A DNA stretch of 64,000 nt, taken from assembly GCA_036346255.1 (NCBI GenBank), contig CM070634.1, positions 69,458,476 to 69,522,475 of the forward strand, in the 5' to 3' direction. This DNA comes from Ampelocalamus luodianensis (lineage: Eukaryota > Streptophyta > Magnoliopsida > Poales > Poaceae). Shown here piece by piece: positions 10,601-20,000 of the stretch. The position numbers and the translations under genes were made by a program. Below the pieces are notes generated by a model, which ran no database searches, was not told the origin of the DNA, and saw nothing but the letters and a program-made list of their open reading frames with translations. How positions within the stretch are numbered: position 1 is the first letter of the stretch; each line of letters starts with the position of its first letter.

Positions 10601-12375
10601 TCATACGCTCCGAGTTTCAAACCAATTTCTAATTACATTTTTAAGCGATGGGACCCACATGTCATAAGTACACTAATAAGTCACTTAAGTGCTAAGGATT
10701 AGGGTTAACCTTAACGTCGTCGGCGGTTCAACGGGGCTCCCGTGCGCGGCGGCGCAGCCGTGTAAGGCTAACCGGCGCAGCAGGGACTCTCCAGGCTCGG
10801 GGTTGCTGGGATCCGGTGCCTGGGAACGTCGCGAACCTACAGTTGGCGACGCGGGGCCCGAAGGTCGCCGGTGTCGCGCGCGCGGTGGCCGGAGGCGGGG
10901 ACGACGGGCGGCGCTCGTGGACCGGCTGCTCCGGTTGTCGAGGAGGCTCGGGGAAGTGTGTGTTGGCGTCGCCTGGCCACCACGAACACGTTGGCGGTGA
11001 CGCAGAGAGCTGAGGTGGACGGCGTCGAGCTCGCGACGGCCGGAGGCGGAGCCGAAATGCGGTGCTCGAGGAGGGGGCGCTACAAGCGACTATTGAGCTC
11101 GGGGAAGATGCCTTCGGTATCGCTTCGTCACCAGGAACATGAAGGAGCGAAAAACGACGCCGATGGAGGTCGAGAATGGCCGGAACCGGGACGACGGAGC
11201 TTCACCGAGTTTGGAGGAGAATGGGTCGTGTTCCCTCGACAAGGCACCAAAAGCCAATTAGACCTGGTGGTAAGTTTTAGCTAGACGATGCGACCTTAAA
11301 GGACAAAGTTTAGTAGAGAAAAACTCACCGGAGTGGCTATGTGCTAACGAGACCGTGGCGGCAGGAGGTGGGAACGAAGAAGTCGCGCCCGATGACTTAG
11401 TGAATGAAAAGGGACCGAATCGGCAAAAATGGATGTGGCGAGGTGAGTAGAGTGCATCTGTGGGCTCGCGAGCGAAGCTTACCAAGAGGAGGCAAAGCTA
11501 GAGCCTCCTCCTCTTCCATGCCCAGAAAGAGAAATGAGGAAGAGAGGAGACAATGCGGTAGTCTTGAGTGAGTCCAAGGACGGAGAAGGAGGCGGCGTGA
11601 AGCGATGAAGGTCCTGGAGTGGTCACATTGGGCGGTGGTTGACGATGTTGACGGAGGGAGCTCAGAGCAGAGACGTCGCGTGGAGCTCGGCTTCTGCGTG
11701 CAAGTCAGCGAGAGGAGGAAGACGCTCCTGTCGCGTGGGTCCGGTATGTCAGCGGCACAAGGAGGTGCGGCCCGTGTGAGATGGTCCAGCCGAGTTGGGT
11801 TGGTGCGGTGCGGGTCTGACTTGGGTCCGGCTGTGGTGTGAGTTGGTTGGGTCGCACCAGTTTGGCTCGGGTCTGGTTCAAGTCGGTGCAATAGTGTTAG
11901 AATTGAGTTTAGCGTTTGACTGATTCAATTTCAGCCCATTCAACTTTGACTTGCTACTAAAAATAGAAATAAAATCTCTAAAAATCTGAAATAATTCAGA
12001 GGTGATCCTGGGAAGGCCTAGTGTCCATAAAAATTATTTAACACTACTGTTCAAGAAATAAAGTGTATCATTTAAATTCAAACTTAATGTAGGTCTTTAA
12101 ATTGTGTTTGAATTTTCATAGGGTCCAAAACAGTCCCAAAAATTTAGGAAAAATTATATTAATTTATGATAATTAATATAGTATTTGAATAAATTATTTC
12201 CAGAGACACTTTAGTAGCATTTATTTAAGTTTTTGATTTGGAGTGCAAAACAAAGTGTATGTTTCATATGTATTTTGATATTTTCCAAGTACAATATGTA
12301 ATTAAAAAGTTTCAAAACATGATGCAGGCTAATGAGATGCATAATAAACCTATTTATTAATTTGGGGATGTGACA
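7698..12375 (-). repeat. B1 3' LTR (4678 bp)
   Basis: On the minus strand it runs TGTCACATCC (ending at 12375) to GGGGTCCCCACG at 7698. The 3' third matches the A and B2 LTRs. The palindromes lie at 8650-8661 and 8669-8678 and the hairpin at 8290-8305, here with one G-U-type outer pair. About 10700-11890 is GC-rich and contains the splice-donor-like TTGGTAAGCTT near 11482. The long antisense open frames there are not called genes. Confidence 0.92.
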
Positions 12376-12390
12376 AACCTCCCCCCCTTA
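12376..12390 (-). promoter_or_regulatory. B1 polypurine tract
   Basis: On the minus strand TAAGGGGGGGAGGTT abuts the 3' LTR. The covarying hairpin GATCTCG-GGGT-CGAGATC lies just upstream at 12396-12413. Confidence 0.85.
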
Positions 12391-12509
12391 CAAAAGATCT
12401 CGACCCCGAGATCGATAGGGTGGAAGTTGGATAGAAAAGTTCTAAAAGAAAACATAACATCTGTTGTCTTGATTCCCTTCAAAGATAGTGCTAAGATATC
12501 TTTGTAAGG

Positions 12510-13118
12510 TTACAAGGAATGGCTATTACATCTTTCCTTCCCATTGCTTTGTTTAAACTTTCCTTTCTTGATTCGAAGACATTTTAAGTAGAAGGAAAAA
12601 AGATCTGGATAGTTAGCTCGCATTTGATCTTCACGCTCCCATGTTGCTTCATCTTCAGTATGGTTTCTCCATTGAGCCTTGATGAACTTAATATTGCGAT
12701 TCCTTGTCTTGCGCTCTTTTTCTTCAAGAATACGAATCGGGTGTTCCCGATAAGAAAGATCGGGTTGTAAGTCAAGTTTTTCAAGTTCAGTGGCTTCGGT
12801 TGGGACGCGAAGACACTTCTTCAATTGTGAAACATGGAAAACATCATGTACATCAACAAGTGATGGCGGCAATTCCAACTGATACGTCATTGATCCTAGT
12901 TTTGCCATAATTCGGAAAGGTCCGATATAGCGAGGTGCCAATTTTCCTTTGACTTGGAAATGATGTGTTCCTTTCAATGGAGAAACCTTAAGATAAACAT
13001 GATCATCTACCTCAAAGCTCAACTTACGACGACAACGATCCGCATAGCTCCTTTGGTCTGGTTGAGCTATGCACAATCGATCTCGAATAAGCTGGACTTG
13101 ACTCTCGACCTCAAACAT
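12510..13118 (-). pseudogene. B1 integrase C-terminus with GPF module and chromodomain
   Basis: The 202-residue open frame holds KLAPRYIGPFRI (GPY/F module of chromovirus integrases), HDVFHVSQLKKC, and the chromodomain-like end PIRILEEKERKTRNRN...KAQWRNHTEDEATWERED. This region steers integration toward marked chromatin in the family. The frame is still open but is separated from the integrase core by a frameshift near 13110-13170, so it is scored as part of a broken pol. B2 carries the same domain at 32984-33247. Confidence 0.85.
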
Positions 13119-13163
13119 TTAGTTCCGGACCAAGGAAAAGTCTTTCACCGGTCTCAGACCAAA

Positions 13164-13561
13164 TCAACGGGGTTCTACACCCTCTCCCGCATAGAGACTC
13201 GAAAGGTGCCCAGCCGAGACTGGCTCGAAAGCTATCGTTGTACGAAACTCGATGAATGGGAAGCATTCCTTCCGATGCTTCCCATAGGAAAGAATACAAG
13301 CACTGAGCACGTCTTCCAAAACTTGGTTGACTTGTTCTGTTTGGCCATCAGTTTTGGAGATGATAAGCTGAGATGAAAGAAAGACGAGTTCCCATAGCCT
13401 CCTGTAGACTATGCCAAAATTGAGAGTAAGCAAAGACCCACGATCTGAAACGATCGTCTTTGATACATCTTGCAAGCTTACGGTCCTTGGGACATAAAAC
13501 TCAGCCAAGTGACCGGTACGAATCTTGGTTTTGACCAACAGAAAAGGTGCCACTTTAGTCG
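13164..13561 (-). pseudogene. B1 integrase core, N-terminally truncated
   Basis: The sense strand gives TKVAPFLLVKT, LAEFYVPRTVSLQ, IVSDRGS (second catalytic Asp) and KTDGQTEQVNQVLED (catalytic Glu), the order expected of a gypsy integrase. The zinc-binding HHCC domain and the first catalytic Asp are absent: the frame begins exactly where the 18S rDNA insert ends. A frame change follows near 13170. It cannot be active integrase. Confidence 0.85.
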
Positions 13562-13984
13562 ACACGGGGAAAACTTACCAGGTCTAGATATAACAAGGAT
13601 TGACAGACTGAGAGCTCTTTCTTGGTGCTTTGGGTGGTGGTGCATGGCCGTCGTCAGTTGATGGAACGATTTGTCTGGTTAATTCCGGAACGATTTGTCT
13701 GGTTAATTCCGGAACGATTTATCTGGGCAGTTCCATTAACAACGGGATCTCAATCTGCTAACTAGCTTTGCGGAGTCATCCCTCCGCAGCTAGCTACCTT
13801 TGAGGGACCAAGGCCTTTCTTAGCCGGCAGAGCAAATTGTCTAGTTACTCTACTAACGAACGAAATCTTAGCCATGTTAACTAGCTATACGGAGTCATCC
13901 CTCCGCAGCTAATTTCTTAGGGGAATATGGCCGCTTAGGCCACGAAAATTTGAGGCATTAACAGGTCTGTGATGCCCTTAGATG
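13562..13984 (+). pseudogene. Nuclear 18S rDNA fragment captured in B1 pol
   Basis: The plus strand carries hallmark 18S 3'-region strings: ACACGGGG..ACTTACCAGG, AAGGATTGACAGACTGAGAG, GGTGGTGGTGCATGGCCG, CATCCCTCCGCAGCTA, TATGGCCG..TAGGCCACG and AACAGGTCTGTGATGCCC. They are in 18S order and antisense to B1. The block runs from the region before the V8 helices to just before the 3' major-domain end, about 270 nt in an ordinary plant 18S by memory, but is 423 bp here because of internal duplications: a 24-bp unit about three times (13663-13735), and the CATCCCTCCGCAGCTA segment twice (about 13779-13796 and 13896-13913). C-to-T and G-to-A changes are frequent, as in a methylated rDNA pseudogene. 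It replaces RNase H and the integrase N-terminus. Confidence 0.92.
13663..13735 (+). repeat. 24-bp tandem repeat within the captured 18S fragment
   Basis: Units starting GGAACGATTTGTCTGG begin at 13663, 13687 and 13711; the third is degenerate (GATTTATCTGGGCAG). The unit corresponds to a segment present once in 18S rRNA. Confidence 0.9.
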
Positions 13985-14698
13985 TAACATGGCTCAAGAA
14001 ACTAACTTCTCGAAGCCAGAATTCACGTTTGCCAAATTTGGCATAGAGCTGCTCGTGTTCTCCATCAGTCTTAGAATGAATAAGGATGTCATCGCTGAAT
14101 ACTGCAACAAACTTATCCAACTACTCCATGAAAACCGAATTCATAAGGTCCATGAAGTGAGCTGGTGCATTAGTCAATCCGAAAGACACGACGGTGTACT
14201 CGTACAGACAGTAACGAGTGGAGAAAGCCGTCTTCGGAATGCCTTCCATTCTGACTTTAATTTGATGGTAGCCTAATCTCAAGTCAACCTTGGAGAAACC
14301 TGGGCTCCATTCAATTGATCGAACAAATCATCAATCCGCGGAATTGGATACTTGTTCTTGATAGTGACTTTGTTCAACGGACGGTAGTCAACCCACATCC
14401 GTAAACTCTCGTCTTTCTTCTTAACGAAGATAGCCGGGCATCCCCAAGGTGAGGAGCTGGGTCGAATGAAACCCTTATCTTGAAATTCCTTGAGTTGTTC
14501 TTTCAATTCTACCAACTCATTAGGAGGCATCCGATACTGCCACTTTGAAATCAGCGTAGTACCGGGTGCAAATTCGATGACGAATTCAACTTCACGGTCC
14601 GGAGGCATGCCTGGGAGTTCTTCGGGGAATACATCTGAATATTTACATACCACCGGTACCTCTTCCAATTTCAAGGGAGGTACTAGCTTCCAAAGCAT
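13985..14698 (-). pseudogene. B1 reverse transcriptase, truncated
   Basis: The open part (14698-14279) shows DVFPEELPGMPPDREVEFVI, FIRPSSSPWGCPAIFVKKKD, WVDYRPLNKVTIKNKYPIPR and IDDLFDQLNGAQ, standard gypsy RT. A frameshift follows; the next frame has the catalytic motif as FSDD within VAVFSDDILIHSK (14120-13985), then a short internal deletion and EFWLREVSFLSH. It stops at the position where intact relatives read LSKGG, where the 18S block starts. A stop also occurs before the FSDD frame. The usual YxDD tyrosine position is F here, and no active enzyme can be made. Confidence 0.88.
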
Positions 14699-14747
14699 AG
14701 AGATGAGAACTGCCCACTAACGATGCAAAACGATTTGACTACCGTCT

Positions 14748-15260
14748 TCACTTATGACTAACAAAGACCGTTGAGCACAATCGATCTTTCCCTAATTTCT
14801 GGAGAGAAACCATCCATAAGACCACATCAATACCCACTGAATTTATCACAATTAGATTTGCCAAAAAGTTGACATTTTGAATTTCCACTTTTACGTCCCG
14901 GCAGACTTGATTGGTTTGGAAAACCGATCCCGGTGACTGGATCTGATACGGTGGCTGAAGTGTATGCATCTCAAAATGATGTAATGCAACAAAGGACTTC
15001 TTGATGATTGAATGATAGGCTTCCGAACTAAACAAGACGAAAGTTGGAAAAGAAATCACAAGAAGTGTACCTAAAACGTCGTCGGGTGCATCGGTTACCT
15101 CTTCGGCGGTAACGTGGTTCACTCGGCCACGTGCTAGAGCTTGAGGGGGATTGGCCACTGCCCTCAGAGGTGGTAGTGGTCTCTCTGGAGCTGAATAAGT
15201 CCGGGGCATCCCTTGCTTCCTTGCAAGGCATTTATGCGCATAGTGACCGATGCGGCCACA
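14748..15260 (-). pseudogene. B1 aspartic protease region
   Basis: This continues in frame from gag beyond an amber codon (15263-15261): CGRIGHYAHKC, a proline-rich linker, RGRVNHVTAEEVTDAPDDVL, then the protease core VLFSSEAYHSII. In B2 the same place reads VLFDSRASHSFI, and the family motif is DSGA. B1 has therefore lost the catalytic Asp (S) and the Gly (E). The frame ends after a shift near 14800 in the region that should read into the RT linker. It normally cleaves the Gag-Pol polyprotein; this copy cannot. Confidence 0.85.
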
Positions 15261-16004
15261 CTAAAAACAAGTGACATTGGACTTGAACGAGCTACAATCT
15301 TGGGAACCTTTGCCCCCATTAAGCTGTTGTACCTCACACAGAGAAAGGCGTGCAGTCGTTGTTAGAGGCCTAGGTGACACCGGTGCTTGAGAACGGGACA
15401 GTTGGAAAGAATTGGCATGCCGAGAAGAGACATTGGGTCCCTTATCGATGGATTCTTGAAAATCTGGATCACGGATGGCAAAAGCTTGGTGTTTCTCTGG
15501 GCAAAATATTGCAAAATGTCCTGGAGTGTTGCAAACGAAACAAATAAGTTGCCTGTCTTTATGGGATCGGTTTCGACGCTTCTTTTCTGGTGGCCCTGGT
15601 GTAACTTCTTGGCTAGAGCTTGCCTTGGTGACAGCTGCGTGGAAAATCCTTCGTTGAAGTTCGACCGACTTTGTGATCATCTTGTGTAGACGACACTCCT
15701 TGGGATAGTGATCGTGTCCCTCGCAGAGAAAACAAGTGACCTTGGTAGTCGAACAACTTCCTGGTGGGTGGTCTCCGTCGCAATTGGGACAACTTGTAAT
15801 GCACTGATCAATGTAGTGTCCTTCCTCACCACAACGCCGACAGACCGTGGCCTCCACCATGGTCCTTTCTAACACCCTTAGTTCGCATTGGTGGGCGAAG
15901 TGCCCCACCTTGCTGCATCTAAGACATGCGACGGTGTGTTGAATCCCAGGGAATGGTGACTTTTCCCTTGGTTGAGTGCTAGAATGAGTACTAGGTCCTG
16001 CCAT
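15261..16004 (-). CDS. B1 gag-position protein: zinc-knuckle array
   Basis: The start is placed at the ATG at 16004 (MAGPSTHSS), which aligns with the B2 gag start MTGPTTRSG and follows a splice-acceptor-like CAACAG. The 247-residue frame lacks the usual capsid domain seen in B2. It carries five zinc-knuckle-like motifs: C27-C40, C55-C68, C72-C84 (shortened, CX2CX3HX4C), C91-C104 and C155-C168, and a sixth (CF-stop-CGRIGHYAHKC) split by the terminating TAG. A basic patch KKRRNRSHKDR lies at 141-151. Zinc knuckles of Gag bind RNA for packaging; an array this long is not normal for the family. It may be a captured host zinc-knuckle sequence or an internal amplification. The frame is open over 741 nt, unlike the rest of the element. 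Confidence 0.7.
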   Translation of the reverse strand: MAGPSTHSSTQPREKSPFPGIQHTVACLRCSKVGHFAHQCELRVLERTMVEATVCRRCGEEGHYIDQCITSCPNCDGDHPPGSCSTTKVTCFLCEGHDHYPKECRLHKMITKSVELQRRIFHAAVTKASSSQEVTPGPPEKKRRNRSHKDRQLICFVCNTPGHFAIFCPEKHQAFAIRDPDFQESIDKGPNVSSRHANSFQLSRSQAPVSPRPLTTTARLSLCEVQQLNGGKGSQDCSSFKSNVTCF

Positions 16005-16049
16005 CCTGTTGCGACAAAGATGGTTAGGACATAGCCTAATAATAATACA
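16005..16049 (-). promoter_or_regulatory. Candidate branch point and 3' splice site before B1 gag
   Basis: The minus strand reads TCCTAACC, then a T-rich stretch and CAACAG|GATGG at the gag start. Spacing from the branch A to AG is about 18 nt. B2 has the same arrangement (TACTAACC ... ATACAG|GATG). This is inferred; no transcript is known to me. Confidence 0.4.
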
Positions 16050-16403
16050 CTCGAATGAGTGCGAAAAATATTTTGGACAGCAAAGAGAAGATCTAAAACT
16101 ATCATGCGATATGACAATGAATGCACACAAATTAACACCAAGAGAAGACACGAAAGCACAAAGGCCAACATAAGATCCATAGAAATGATAAGGAGTTTTT
16201 CGGCTACAATTACATCCATATAGGCTCGTAGGCCAAGAGTAATTCCCCGAAACCAAAGCTCTTGCAAAACAACATTGAAAGTTCAACAACTATAGACCCT
16301 TTACAAGGACCTAAGGACATATGCTCACTGAACTCATAGCCGAACCGTGATCTTACTAGGCTTCAACCCTAAATGTTTCGATTAAATCCTTCTGGAAACT
16401 AAT

Positions 16404-16846
16404 CTAACCAATAAAAGCTAGGTGATCCTTGATGTGTATCAATCTTGCCAGATGTTGTACTTGAGTGTCTTTCCCAGACTGGATCATGGCAACAGTGTTC
16501 ACTTCTACGCCACGTGCTTGCATAGGAAGGTGGTAGTATGGAGGCTGAGCTAACTTCGTCAAGTCATGACGAAGATGGCTCAGTGCCACACGGGCCACTT
16601 CCTGCAATGCCGGGGCTTCAGAGGTGCCACGCACCCGGAATCCATATGGGATACTCCTTGTCACGCGTCTGGCAACAATATTGATCACTGCCAAAAATTC
16701 CTCCATCCCTGGTCCTTGATTCTGATGATAGATGGAGTATTGGTGTAGATAAGTCAAGTTTTCTCTTCACGTTATAACTCTAGAAGCGTCGGATATCCGT
16801 CCACAACTTTAGTTTGGGTCTCCCGAACAAGGTATAAAGGGTTCGT
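16404..16846 (-). pseudogene. B1 orf0-like frame upstream of gag
   Basis: The open part (16757-16404, 117 residues) reads TYLHQYSIYH, FLAVINIVARRV, ALQEVARVALSHLR and MIQSGKD. It aligns with the frame at 27722-28242 of B2 (TYQPTYSIYRRDRG, IIDIVARQVLEHT, ALQEVALVAMSRLR). The conserved start codon of B2 (ATGAACCCTCAGTACC) corresponds to an ACG at 16846-16844, and a stop separates it from the rest. Rice RIRE3/RIRE8 are reported, as I recall, to have an extra ORF (orf0) of about 170 aa ahead of gag; this is probably that gene. Its function is unknown. Confidence 0.7.
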
Positions 16847-17043
16847 CTAAAGGACCAGAAAGGAAAGGTGAGTGAGTTTTGCAAACTAAAACCAAAATAA
16901 GATAAGGAATGATACTAAGGAGGATGAGGAATAAAAATATCCCTAACTTATACTTTCTGAAGGTACTTTGATAATTTCAAAATATTTTGACTCAAAAAGG
17001 CTTACTAACTCTAACGCTAGTGCTATCTCTAACCTACAGTCAG

Positions 17044-17059
17044 TATGGCTCTGATACCA
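17044..17059 (-). promoter_or_regulatory. B1 primer binding site (initiator tRNA-Met)
   Basis: The minus strand reads TGGTATCAGAGCCATA four bases inside the 5' LTR end (17064). The first 12 bases fit the 3' end of plant initiator tRNA-Met. Confidence 0.92.
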
Positions 17060-17063
17060 ACGC

Positions 17064-20000
17064 TGTGGGGACCCCGGTAATTATCTCCATAAGACCGAGA
17101 TTAGACAAGGTCTTAGGGACATAATTACGGGTCTCCGGTAAATAAATTCCAATTTAACTCTATCCAAGTGGGAGGCGTAGCCGAATACTAGAGCCTCAAC
17201 GATCATGCGCGCTGCTCCCTTGCGAGCGCTACATGATTGTCGATTCTCTTTCGATTCGAAGCACTACACTTAGTGAGTCAAATGGGGATTCATTAACAAC
17301 GAGTACGACTTATATTGGCTCCCAAGATCAACGACCAATATACTCATACCCTCATCCAACGTTGATTACATCCATACAACGCATACAACAAGAGATCAAA
17401 AGACATACTGCATAATAGTCAAAGTCTCACACTTATTACATACAAACCGACCGCCAAATTCAAAGTAAAGTATCAAGTAGCAGCGGAAGCAAGTAAATTA
17501 AGCAAAAGACCAGTAGTGGTATGCCCATCACCCATCGGCAACCGACTGGGAGTTAAATGATAGCACACTACTCGTTAGTGTCACCCAAGTCAATACTAAC
17601 AAGATCGTTAGACTCAAGATCTTCCTCACCTGAAAAGGCCAGCAAACATCTGGCTAAGTACAAGTGTACTCGCAAGTCTTACACAAATAAAATTAGTTAT
17701 GCATAAGGGTCATTCAAAGGATGGCTCATATTGGTTTAGTTTTACGAAAGAGACGCAACGAATAACATCCTACACATACTAGTTTTTCATGTGCCCATTT
17801 TAAAATCAGATTTGAAGTAGAAGTAAAGCATATAGTAAAGCATTTCAGTAATAAACAATTGAATCATGCAAAGACCAAAGTGGAAGCCCACTTTGATGTA
17901 TTAAACACATGAACATCCCATTCATGACGAATACCAAGTTCAACCACAATTTTAATTAAAAGTCTAACAATAGTAACTCCCGAACTGAAGCGGTTGTCCA
18001 TAACCGTGGACACGGCTATTCGAATAGATTGATACCCTGCAGGGGTGTACTACTTTACCCACACGACTTGATTAGCCCGTAAGCCTCCAGATGCCTCCGA
18101 ATATAGCATACTTCCTATGGTATGCCTGCCGGGTAAATCAAGATACAGTCATTTTCAGCAAGAAGGCCCTATTGAGCTAAGTCCCCCTTGTGAGATGGTT
18201 CCTTGCCTAGTACAAGCATCTGATAGCACTTGCTAGGGGGCTCACAAGTTATATTGGATATACTGATGCAATCAAAACAAATAGAATTGGTGCTCCCTTG
18301 CACACTATAAAGGATTACATCGGGTCCTGAGGGACATAGGATTTCACGGTCGCTATGCCCTTACACCACCATGGGACTTAACACAATAAAACCCTCCCCT
18401 TACTTAACCATACGGCTCCCAACCCGCGTGTGGCAGCACGAGTGTACTTGAATTAACGACGTTACCAAAGTTCGGTCCTCAATTGTCCAGACAAGTCCTT
18501 CCACTTACCCAATGCTCGTGCACAAAGACACCATCACTAACCAACACTTGTCCGGACCAGATCTCATTTTAAAATGACAAATTTTAGCTCATAACACAGA
18601 TACGAAGATCTGAATTAAAGTATAAAGAGGTAAGTATGTGTTTCCCATAATTGTCGGGTTAGCCCCGACAATCAAACTACCGTATCTAGACTTGCATGAC
18701 TAAGCAACCCATACTCAATAATCATCACATCCTATCTTAAGCATGTAGGTACTGGCATAATTCAAGATTAACCTCAAGCATAGGACATAACTAAACTACA
18801 CATCACAAGAATATTTACATAATCAAAATAGCATGCAAGCAATTATCATTGCACTAACTTAACCAAAACTGGGATCAAATATGATGCAAAAGAAAGTTCA
18901 GATGATGCTTGCCTTGCTGGTAGGCTAATTGCTCTCCTTGATGGCGTAAGAATCAATATCAACGAGCTCGGAATCTATATAAATACAATACCGAATAAAC
19001 ATCGAGAAATACTCCAAAAATCAAGATGCTAAAAAATGCATGATTTTTCTACAGTAGCTAAGTCATGATTTTCGATGATTTTTGGTGAAAGAATTATTCC
19101 ATTTTGATTTAGGGTGTGAAAGTTATAATGGTTTGAATTTCAGAATTTGATATGTCCTTTTTGAGTAATTTAATTATGAGGCGAAAATTTGTAGAGCAGT
19201 GGTGAGTACAAGGAGTGCATAGATAATTAGGCAATATTATTACAAGTTCAACGGAGTTGAGCTTGCCTCATTTGGAGTTTTCGTGATTTAGTTATGAATT
19301 TCTAAGGTTATCGATTTTTCAACAGTAACAATAATTCACTTTAGGATTATTTTCCTCAAAATATATTTTCTGTGACAGAGGTAAGATTGAAACCTACTTT
19401 ATAAATTAGTTCACTAAAATGAAAAATATCAAAAGTGGTTTCACTGTTTTTGGAGTTCATGTGGAATAGTTATGTATTTTTGAAGTTAAAGTCTTTTCTA
19501 TTGTGAAAATAATAGAGTTATGGGTTATTCTTCCAAAATAATGCTCTCTGTTATGGAGACATGTTTGAAACCAATTTTAATATAAAGTTCATTAAAAATT
19601 AAAATTTTCAGAAGTGGTTTCATTGCTTTTGGAGTTAAAATGAATCTGTTATGCATTTTAGAAATTAATACGAATTTTCAGTGTACAAATAAATTGTTCA
19701 CAGATTTTCTAAAGACTTTATCATTTTTCTTACTCACCTACTGCTAGCCAAAGAGGATGACAAGTGGGACCGGGGTCAAAATTTTGACCCAGTCAAAAAG
19801 ACTTGGTCTCGGCCGAGACTAGAATGAAGACGTATTCAAGATAATACGTATTATTTTAACGAAGACGTAAATTTGTTCTAACGATACTGGAAATATGTTT
19901 TCCTTAAGAGAAAACGTACTGCTAAAACCTACGCATCCTCTTAACCAGACATACGGACCCACATGTCATACGCTCCGAGTTTCAAACCAATTTCTAATTA

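Noticed and set aside
11397..11891. 164-codon minus-strand frame in the B1 LTR, longer in the 5' copy (20702-21256)
   Set aside because: Low-complexity Ser/Pro/Arg-rich product of a GC-rich leader; the two copies are the same LTR, and B2 and B3 do not keep it.
13562..13984. Working rRNA gene or organelle rRNA insertion
   Set aside because: Only part of 18S is present, duplicated and decayed; the sequence matches nuclear 18S strings, not plastid or mitochondrial ones.
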